From positions 2,247,351 to 2,311,350 of the forward strand of contig CP092081.1 of assembly GCA_022226935.1 (NCBI GenBank): 64,000 nucleotides of DNA, written 5' to 3'. Origin of the DNA: Nitrospira sp. Its GTDB lineage: Bacteria > Nitrospirota > Nitrospiria > Nitrospirales > Nitrospiraceae. How positions within the stretch are numbered: position 1 is the stretch's first letter; each line of letters opens with the position of its first letter. Both the position numbers and the translations under genes were made by a program. The notes under the pieces were generated by a model that saw nothing but the letters and a program-made list of their open reading frames with translations, ran no database searches and was not told the origin of the DNA. Below, piece by piece: positions 57,745 through 64,000 of this stretch.

Positions 57745-59492
57745 AGATTCTGTTTTTCGCTCCTCATGCCGCGGTTTGGGTGCATGCGTTTCCAGAGGCG
57801 CTCATTGCCGAAACATTGGCTCAATGTGGGCATACGATCGTCTATGTCAGCTGTGGAGAGGCACTGCAGCAGGTCTGTATTCCGATGAATGCCTTTGGGC
57901 TCGATCACCTCAGCCCGATCGATGCACGTCGAAAAATCTGCGGGTTGTGTGGAGAGCAGAAGCGGTTGCTGAAGCAGGAGTTTGGTTTTGCAGGGTGTGA
58001 TTTAACGGACCTCCTGGCGCCGGCCGATCAGGTCCAAGCAAAGCAGATGGTAGATGCCCTGTCCTTTGAAGAGTGCATGGCCTTGACGATTGAAAACGTT
58101 CCCGTTGGAAAGCTCGCATTGTATGAAACGATTCTCAATAGAAAGAAAACCAGCATCGATTTTGATGCTAGTGACCAGGAAGAGTATCGAGCGTGGTTGC
58201 AGGGCGCCGTGACCACTGTGACTGCCGGAAAACGGTTGTTTGAGCGGGAGCAGCCTGAATGCATTGCCGTTTATAATTCGCTCTATTCTGTGAACCACGT
58301 CATGTGCCGTCTGGCGAGTATGTACGGAGTTCCTCACTATTTTTTGCATGCCGGTGGAAACCTCTCTCGTCGGCTGCAAACGTTGATGGTGGGCCGCGAT
58401 GAGGCCTATGCTTACTCACGGCAGATCGTTGATCGCTGGGCTCACTTTCGCAACAGGCCGTGTCCGCCGGATATCTTGCGAGATATTACCAAGCACTTTT
58501 TGGTCTTGTTCGGTGGCCGAAGTGTGTTCAGCTATTCTCCCGGCACTTCGCGGGAACCATTCGATGTTCGGAATCGGTTTAAGATCCGAATGGACCAGAA
58601 AATCATGGTTGCGACCATGAGCAGCAACGACGAACGAATTGCCGCCAAGGCTATCGGTGTTCTTGCAGACAACCCCGAGACGTTATTCCCTGACCAAGTG
58701 GATTGGATCAAATGGCTCATCAAGTTTGCTGATAGGCGTCCAGACCTCTTTCTGCTGATTCGAGTGCATCCGCGTGATTTTCCGAATAAGCGAGAGGCAG
58801 TGAAGTCAGAACAAGCCAAGAATCTCCAAACACTATTTCGTCAACTTCCGAGCAACGTGTGCGTCAATTGGCCGAGTGACGAAATATCTCTGTATGACCT
58901 CGCCAATGAAACGTCGGTATTTTTGAACGCCTGGTCGAGTGTCGGAAAGGAAATGAGTTTGTTGGGGCTGCCGGTCGTGATCTACGCACCTGCCCTGGTA
59001 TATTATCCTTCCGAGCTGAACTATGTCGGTGCGACGGAACGGGAGTTTATTGAGCAAATCGATCAAGCGCTGCGAGATGGCTGGAGCTTTGACAGGTGTC
59101 GGGCCACCTATCGATGGCTTGCCGTCGAATACAGTTATGGCCTCATCGACATTGCCGACAGCTATCCGCCCAAGGAGGATCGAGCGCGCTCTATTTTGTA
59201 CCGTATCGCGGCACGCCTGGAGCGGTTGGTCGCACCACTGTACCAGCAAGAACAAGATTGCAAGAGAAGGGCCGATCGGCTTCGAGCATCGCAGATGGTG
59301 GATTCGATTTTTCGATCTGGCGCCGCGACCCCGGTGGCTCCGGAAGTCTGGATCCCTGCACCGGAGATCTCCCAGGATGAAGAAGCGCGAGCGCTACGTT
59401 CCGAACTGGCCCTCATTGGACAGGCGTTGTTTGGAGCGCGCGCCATTCACAGACAGGGTACGCTGGCCGCTCGGCTAGAAGCGCTCGCCTGA
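57741..59492 (+). CDS. Capsule-synthesis-type glycosyltransferase (KpsS/KpsC-like)
   Basis: 583 residues from GTG 57741 (GTGA overlap). N-terminal KILFFAPHAAVWVHAFPEALIAETL, then YGVPHYFLHAGGN. In the C-terminal half are LLIRVHPRDFPNKREAV and VFLNAWSSVGKEMSLLGLPVVIYAP, the HP-x(n)-SS pattern of capsule Kdo/sugar transferases. A charged ~90-residue tail with EARALRSELALIGQALF ends it. It likely transfers a sugar acid, which would fit the NeuB-type product; the donor is inferred. Confidence 0.78.
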   Translation: MKILFFAPHAAVWVHAFPEALIAETLAQCGHTIVYVSCGEALQQVCIPMNAFGLDHLSPIDARRKICGLCGEQKRLLKQEFGFAGCDLTDLLAPADQVQAKQMVDALSFEECMALTIENVPVGKLALYETILNRKKTSIDFDASDQEEYRAWLQGAVTTVTAGKRLFEREQPECIAVYNSLYSVNHVMCRLASMYGVPHYFLHAGGNLSRRLQTLMVGRDEAYAYSRQIVDRWAHFRNRPCPPDILRDITKHFLVLFGGRSVFSYSPGTSREPFDVRNRFKIRMDQKIMVATMSSNDERIAAKAIGVLADNPETLFPDQVDWIKWLIKFADRRPDLFLLIRVHPRDFPNKREAVKSEQAKNLQTLFRQLPSNVCVNWPSDEISLYDLANETSVFLNAWSSVGKEMSLLGLPVVIYAPALVYYPSELNYVGATEREFIEQIDQALRDGWSFDRCRATYRWLAVEYSYGLIDIADSYPPKEDRARSILYRIAARLERLVAPLYQQEQDCKRRADRLRASQMVDSIFRSGAATPVAPEVWIPAPEISQDEEARALRSELALIGQALFGARAIHRQGTLAARLEALA

Positions 59493-59563
59493 AGAGGCTA
59501 TCATCCCGATAATGAGGATTGAATACTCTTCATGATCGAACGAGCCAGAGGAGGCGACGGAAG

Positions 59564-60871
59564 ATGGTGACGCTGTTGGAGTCAGAGATGCAACCATTCC
59601 CGCGCGTCGACTATTCCTCACATCCGGCGTATGTCTCCGCGGGTTCCCCCTGGTCTCTCAGTGATGATCGAGTGGAGCGAGTTGTCACGGAGATTGATGC
59701 GGCATTTCGAGACTTACTGGCGGGGGCTGACTGCATCTCCGACGGGGAGGAGGCGCGATTCAACGCGGCGGTAGGGACTCGGATCGATGAGCTGCAGGCG
59801 TATGTGCTTGGAACGGGTGGACTGACCGGTCGGATTGCGGACTATTCGGCTCGGGCCATGAAGCTTGCACGGCAAGCCCTCTTGGATGAGTGGAAGTTCC
59901 AGGTTCGGAGTCATCGCTTCCGGTATCAGCCCGTTCTCACTGCGGCTCAACACAGGAAACTTGAGATCCTCAAGAAGGACGGCGTGGTCTGTCTGGACCC
60001 CATACCTGAGGTGGCGTCACACTTTTGGGACAAAACGTGGTGGGAGCGTAGGCTCATGCGGCGGCAAGCTGATAGGTTGCCATGGGGACGTTGTGCCATG
60101 GCGATTGATCCGCACTCTCCTGCGGGTGTGATGCTTCAGAGGACATTGCGGCGTGTGGGGGTGTTTGAACTTGCCGGTGCGTATCTGGGGTGTCGCATGG
60201 AGTTTCTCTATGCAGCGCTGGATCATGCGCATGAGCGGCAAGCATGGTACAAGGGATGTTACGCAGATGTAGGTATGGGCACGTCTGAGACCGCCTATAT
60301 GCACTTGGACGCGGACTGCGATATTGTCAAGGCCATGTTGTACCTCACGGACGTAAAGCCTGAGAACGGTGCATTTCGATTTGTGCGCGGGAGTCACCGA
60401 TGGGTGCGATCGCCATTTCTTATTGCCTTGTACAAGGGGTTTGACTGCGAGCAAGACGCCTATTTTGAACGGGCACAGAATACGCTCGACTATGAAAGCG
60501 GGTACTATCGGCCTCGCTTTCAGGCTGCGGATCATCGTCGAGAATTGATGTGCCTTCCGAGCAGCTTTCGAGGATCCACTCATTTCGGCGACGATGTGAT
60601 CGATGGGACTCCGTTGTCGAAACAGTTGCTGGCAAGCGAGGACGTGTTGGCTGGGAGCCACGGGACTTTCGTGCTGTTCCATGGTGCGGCTGGCATTCAT
60701 CGTGGATCGCAGGTGTCTGTTGGTGAGCGGTGGGCGATACAGATCGCGTTTCGCGCATCGAAAGAAAGGTCTGAACGTCCACCTCGATATGTGGAAGAAA
60801 GACTTGCGAGTCTCCGGTATCATTTCAGACGGCTCAAGCGCACCGTACTGTCAACTTCTGAGGCAATCTGA
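59564..60871 (+). CDS. Phytanoyl-CoA dioxygenase (PhyH)-family Fe(II)/2-oxoglutarate oxygenase
   Basis: 435 residues from ATG 59564 (AGAGGAGG 10 nt upstream). The iron facial triad is readable: His-x-Asp in ETAYMHLDADCDI, then DVKPENGAFRFVRGSHRW (fold signature), and a distal His plus 2-oxoglutarate-binding Arg in GIHRGSQVSVGERW. It is longer than typical PhyH proteins because of a ~150-residue N-terminal region. An oxygenase in a glycan cluster may hydroxylate a sugar or lipid carrier. The role is inferred. Confidence 0.82.
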   Translation: MVTLLESEMQPFPRVDYSSHPAYVSAGSPWSLSDDRVERVVTEIDAAFRDLLAGADCISDGEEARFNAAVGTRIDELQAYVLGTGGLTGRIADYSARAMKLARQALLDEWKFQVRSHRFRYQPVLTAAQHRKLEILKKDGVVCLDPIPEVASHFWDKTWWERRLMRRQADRLPWGRCAMAIDPHSPAGVMLQRTLRRVGVFELAGAYLGCRMEFLYAALDHAHERQAWYKGCYADVGMGTSETAYMHLDADCDIVKAMLYLTDVKPENGAFRFVRGSHRWVRSPFLIALYKGFDCEQDAYFERAQNTLDYESGYYRPRFQAADHRRELMCLPSSFRGSTHFGDDVIDGTPLSKQLLASEDVLAGSHGTFVLFHGAAGIHRGSQVSVGERWAIQIAFRASKERSERPPRYVEERLASLRYHFRRLKRTVLSTSEAI

Positions 60872-60877
60872 TCCGCT

Positions 60878-61903
60878 GTGACTCACCCTAAGGGCCAGAC
60901 GGGGCTTCAGCCGGTCCTTGAAAGACTGCTCGGTCACCAGCGCTTGATCATTGCAGATGCGGGTGCTGCATATGGATTGCCCCCACATCTGCAGATGCTA
61001 GCCTCTGTCTCCCGTCTGTGTCTGTTTGAACCACATGCCCAGCGAGCAGAAGAGCTTCGTCAGCTGTTAGGCGCTGAAGGGTGCGTCTTTCAGACGGCAC
61101 TCTCAGGTCAAGGTGGTGAACGGACGCTGTATGTGACCAATGTTCCAACGGGGGCATCCCTGTTGCGGCCGGGTACTGATGCGGTTGATCTGACGGACCG
61201 CGCCTATTTCTTTCCTGTGCAAGAGCAACGGATTCACACGCGTCGGCTTGACGATGTGCTCGCCGAAGACGGCATCGCCAGGCTGGATTTTCTGAAAGCT
61301 GACGTGCAAGGCGCTGAATTGGAAATTCTCCAAGGACTCGGCGCATCGCTTGGGCGAACACTTCTGGGGGTTGAATTAGAGGTCGGATTTCCCGGCGGAT
61401 ACATCGGACAGCCGGGATTTGGGGACATCGATCAATACCTTCGTGACCTCGGGCTCGAATTGCTGGATTTGCGGCTGGCGAGAATCCATAGATTCGTTTC
61501 CGGAAGCTATCGTCATCTTTCTGAACAGGTATTTGGGGTTCATCACGACTGTCCTTCGCTCAGCAAACGTATCTGGGAGGCAGACGTGCTCTATTTTGTG
61601 AAGCCGGCGACCTTGGTGCATTCCGGCGATATGCCGGGAATTCGTCGCCTGGCAGTGTTGTACTGCGCGTACGGGTTCTATACCGAAGCCTATCACCTGT
61701 TCGACCAAGCGAGCCAAGCGGGAATGCTCTCTTCGGAAGAAGCGACTCAACTCAAAGATGATGTTGTCCGGCTACACCATAAGGCACGATCGTGTGTCTT
61801 CGAGTCGGTGATGTGGCATCGGGTTATGAGTCCAATCCGCCGTTTGGGAGTTCGCTTGCGAAACAAACTATGCGGGTTTCAAGGCGGAAGATGGCAGGAA
61901 TAA
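60878..61903 (+). CDS. FkbM-family SAM methyltransferase
   Basis: 341 residues, GTG start. LIIADAGAAYGLPPHL (SAM loop), CLFEPHAQRAEELRQLL, IHTRRLDDVLAE, LDFLKADVQGAELEILQGL (FkbM motif) and GVELEVGFPGGYIGQP follow in family order, with a ~100-residue C-terminal extension. FkbM enzymes methylate hydroxyls of secondary metabolites and glycans. It overlaps the exporter gene by about 13 nt. Confidence 0.87.
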   Translation: MTHPKGQTGLQPVLERLLGHQRLIIADAGAAYGLPPHLQMLASVSRLCLFEPHAQRAEELRQLLGAEGCVFQTALSGQGGERTLYVTNVPTGASLLRPGTDAVDLTDRAYFFPVQEQRIHTRRLDDVLAEDGIARLDFLKADVQGAELEILQGLGASLGRTLLGVELEVGFPGGYIGQPGFGDIDQYLRDLGLELLDLRLARIHRFVSGSYRHLSEQVFGVHHDCPSLSKRIWEADVLYFVKPATLVHSGDMPGIRRLAVLYCAYGFYTEAYHLFDQASQAGMLSSEEATQLKDDVVRLHHKARSCVFESVMWHRVMSPIRRLGVRLRNKLCGFQGGRWQE

Positions 61904-63657
61904 CGTCGCTGTTCGGCATCGATGGGCGAGCAGTCATGTCATGGCTGACGACCATTCATGCGCTCGTCGCGTATGCTGCTCGAAAATTTCCCTTGCTCGC
62001 AGCATGTGTTCTGTTGTCCCTGATTTCGGTGGCGATGGAACTGGCTGCCATGACGAGTCTGGTTCCGCTCACGGAATTGGCGGTCGGACATGTCATCCCT
62101 TCGACAAGCACATGGAGCCGTATCCCGCAGTGGTTTGGCCATGCTCCCGATATCGCGTTCTATATGGTACTGTTTTGGCTGCTGATCAGTTTGCGTTTGA
62201 TCACCTCCTTCGCGTCGAGCGTACTGGTCTCCTACCTCTCTCGGCAGATGATCGCGCATTTCTCATCCGAAGCGTTCACGGCGTTTGTGAATTTACTCGC
62301 ATTTGAAGAGATCCAGCAGCGGAGTGTGGGGTATTTCATCAACCTCGCCGGCGATGAGGCGAATCGAGCGAGTCAGGTCATCACCGCGTTGTTGCGCCTG
62401 ATTCCCGTGGCGATGCTCGGACTGCTCTACTTTTCCGCCCTTGCCTATCAGTCATGGTGGGTTGCAATGGGAGTACTGGCGTTTCTGGCGTTGTCACTTG
62501 CAGCGTTAGGCCAGACGTTTCGAAAGGTGCATGAGCTGGGGGCGTGCCAGCAACAAGAGTCTCGAGATCTCAATTCGCACTTTCTTGATTCGCTCAATTC
62601 CTTGCGAACGGTTCGCAGTTATACGGCCGAGGGCTTCGTGAGCCAGGAATATCAGCGGATGATCTACGGTTATGCCAGAACCTGTTTTCGGATTGATGCG
62701 CTCTCTTTGCTGTCCAGCTTCGTGCCGGCGCTCATTCTTGTTCTGGTCAGCGGTGCGGCGATTCTGTGGATGATCGATGTATCGGCCCTCGCTGCATATG
62801 TTTCCGTGATCATGGTGGCAGTTGTTCTCTTATTGCGTTTTTTCCCGGTGGCAGGGCAAGCTATCGATATTTTCCTGCGTTTGGTGGCAGATCTCCGCGC
62901 AGGGGATGATTTACGGCGTGTTCTTCGTGATGTGTCCTCTCGGAAGGTGATGGCGCCTGTGGCAGATGAGTGTGTGATCGCTCCACCCATCCATCATATC
63001 CGGTTTGAAACTGTGTCATTCGCCTATCCGCAGCGCGAACCTGTGTTGCAGGCATTCACGGTTTCATTCTGCGCAGGAAACAACTATGCCGTGCTCGGCC
63101 GGTCCGGCATCGGTAAATCAACTTTTGTTGATGTTCTCCTTAAGTTTTACGCCCCGCACAGTGGGCGCATCACGGTGAATGATGTCGATCTCTGTCGAGT
63201 CAATACACAGTGGCTTCGGGATCGTATCCGAGTCGTCGAGCAGCATGCCAAACTTTTTAACGACACCATTTATCATAACGTCGCCTTTGGCGCGCAGGTC
63301 ACATTGGATGTGGTTCGAGAAGCCTGTCGGATCGCGTGCATCGACTCCGATATCGAACGCCTTTCGGAAGGGTACAATACTCTGGTGACCTATCAAGGGG
63401 GCAATCTTTCGGGAGGGCAACGACAAAGACTGGCCATCGCCCGGGCGCTGGTTCGGAATCCCGACGTACTGATTTTGGATGAAAGCGTCAACGCATTAGA
63501 TACGGCATTACGTCGTCAAGTGATGACCAGTATTCTTCATGCGTATCGGCAGCGGATCGTGATTTGTATTACTCATGATCCAGCGGTGTCGGAACAGTTC
63601 GAGCGAGTACTGGATTTTGTACGGCTCAAGGCGGAGCCGCAGCCGCTCAGTTCCTAA
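61891..63657 (+). CDS. MsbA/PglK-like ABC exporter
   Basis: 588 residues from ATG 61891 (AAGGCGG upstream; alternative starts at 61870 and 61936). The N-terminal ~350 residues are an exporter-type membrane domain with six segments (e.g. LLAACVLLSLISVAMEL). The ATPase domain has Walker A VLGRSGIGKSTFV (about residue 403), signature LSGGQRQRLAIARAL, Walker B LILDESVNAL and an H-loop ITHDP. It is shorter in similarity to MsbA than the 20369 gene. PglK-type half-transporters flip lipid-linked oligosaccharides, which would replace a Wzx flippase, none being seen here. Inferred role: flippase for the new glycan. Confidence 0.85.
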   Translation: MAGITSLFGIDGRAVMSWLTTIHALVAYAARKFPLLAACVLLSLISVAMELAAMTSLVPLTELAVGHVIPSTSTWSRIPQWFGHAPDIAFYMVLFWLLISLRLITSFASSVLVSYLSRQMIAHFSSEAFTAFVNLLAFEEIQQRSVGYFINLAGDEANRASQVITALLRLIPVAMLGLLYFSALAYQSWWVAMGVLAFLALSLAALGQTFRKVHELGACQQQESRDLNSHFLDSLNSLRTVRSYTAEGFVSQEYQRMIYGYARTCFRIDALSLLSSFVPALILVLVSGAAILWMIDVSALAAYVSVIMVAVVLLLRFFPVAGQAIDIFLRLVADLRAGDDLRRVLRDVSSRKVMAPVADECVIAPPIHHIRFETVSFAYPQREPVLQAFTVSFCAGNNYAVLGRSGIGKSTFVDVLLKFYAPHSGRITVNDVDLCRVNTQWLRDRIRVVEQHAKLFNDTIYHNVAFGAQVTLDVVREACRIACIDSDIERLSEGYNTLVTYQGGNLSGGQRQRLAIARALVRNPDVLILDESVNALDTALRRQVMTSILHAYRQRIVICITHDPAVSEQFERVLDFVRLKAEPQPLSS

Positions 63658-63685
63658 GCAAGATCGATCGATTCGCTGGCACGCC

Positions 63686-64000
63686 ATGCATGGTTTTTTC
63701 TCACGTTGTCTGATCTCCTATCTGTATTCCATGCTGAGGGCGATCCGTCCTGAAGTCCGTTGGTCTTATTCCCAAGAGGGTGAAGATCTTGTTCTCAGTC
63801 GCCTGTTCGAAAATCAGCGCCATGGCTTTTATGTGGACATTGGCGCACACCACCCGTTTCGATTTTCAAATACGTATTTGCTCTCTCAGCGAGGTTGGTG
63901 GGGAATCAATGTGGACCCCAATCCGCAGGCGATGCAGTTGTTCGAACGGTTGCGTCGACGCGATGTCAATCTCACAGTAGGCATTGCCGAGCAGGCAGGT
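63686..64000 (+). CDS. FkbM-like methyltransferase, truncated by window edge
   Basis: 105 codons open from ATG 63686 to the window end with no stop, so the C-terminus is missing. It begins MHGFFSRCLISYLYSML, then WSYSQEGEDLVLSRLFE, GFYVDIGAHHPFRFSNTYLL and WWGINVDPNPQ, an FkbM-type SAM-binding pattern. It is the second FkbM-family gene in the cluster, about 28 nt after the exporter, so the operon continues beyond the window. Confidence 0.78.
   Translation, partial: MHGFFSRCLISYLYSMLRAIRPEVRWSYSQEGEDLVLSRLFENQRHGFYVDIGAHHPFRFSNTYLLSQRGWWGINVDPNPQAMQLFERLRRRDVNLTVGIAEQAG

Noticed and set aside
59519..59563. Upstream TTG start for the PhyH-family gene
   Set aside because: It adds only an Arg-rich leader, while ATG 59564 has AGAGGAGG at proper spacing.

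Overview
The window is GC-rich Gram-negative chromosomal DNA. Five things suggest a Nitrospirota (Nitrospira-like) bacterium: the lipid A and outer-membrane genes, the order galU-lon-thiL-DUF2062, an lpxI gene in place of lpxH, an oxidoreductase gene between lpxI and lpxB, and the very long glycan block. The phylum is my inference; Gram-negative envelope biology is read directly from the genes. I saw no tRNA, rRNA, CRISPR array, insertion sequence or transposase.

1-12.1 kb, minus strand. A sensory trio comes first: a hybrid REC-PAS-GAF histidine kinase cut by the window edge, a single-domain response regulator, and a membrane multi-PAS histidine kinase. The three are tightly coupled. Next are housekeeping genes, in transcription order galU, lon, thiL, a DUF2062 membrane protein and an HD-domain phosphohydrolase. 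galU has a good sigma-70 type promoter placed so close to its ATG that the mRNA may be leaderless.

12.1-35.1 kb, plus strand. A strong promoter (TTTACA-N17-TATAAT) starts an outer-membrane biogenesis run: bamA, two tandem skp/ompH genes, fabZ, lpxA, lpxI, a Gfo/Idh/MocA oxidoreductase, lpxB, msbA, an acyltransferase broken by a one-base shift in an A9 run, waaA, lpxK, a fused heptosyltransferase II/heptose-bisphosphate phosphatase, waaC, a GT4, an LtaS-like phosphotransferase, two GT2s, a GT4 and a third GT9 heptosyltransferase. Together these make and export Kdo-lipid A and build the heptose inner core. lpxC and lpxD are not in the window. A hairpin followed by T6 sits between fabZ and lpxA.

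35.2-46.1 kb, plus strand. A glycan assembly region: methyltransferase, several glycosyltransferases, rmlA-rmlB-rmlD (no rmlC seen), an acetyltransferase, an O-antigen ligase/polymerase-like membrane protein, and gmd-fcl for GDP-L-fucose.

46.1-64 kb, plus strand. A tightly overlapping module of lower GC and different codon flavour: SpsF-type cytidylyltransferase, DegT aminotransferase, NAD epimerase/dehydratase, NeuB/SpsE-type synthase, formyltransferase-like protein, polysaccharide deacetylase, Gfo/Idh/MocA oxidoreductase, GNAT acetyltransferase, AsnB-type amidotransferase, N-acetyl sugar amidotransferase, a small unknown protein, methyltransferases, a capsule-type glycosyltransferase, a PhyH-type oxygenase, an MsbA/PglK-like ABC exporter and a partial FkbM methyltransferase. 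I read this as a pathway for a heavily decorated nonulosonic-acid-like sugar and its transfer to a surface glycan. It is the best candidate here for an undescribed system.
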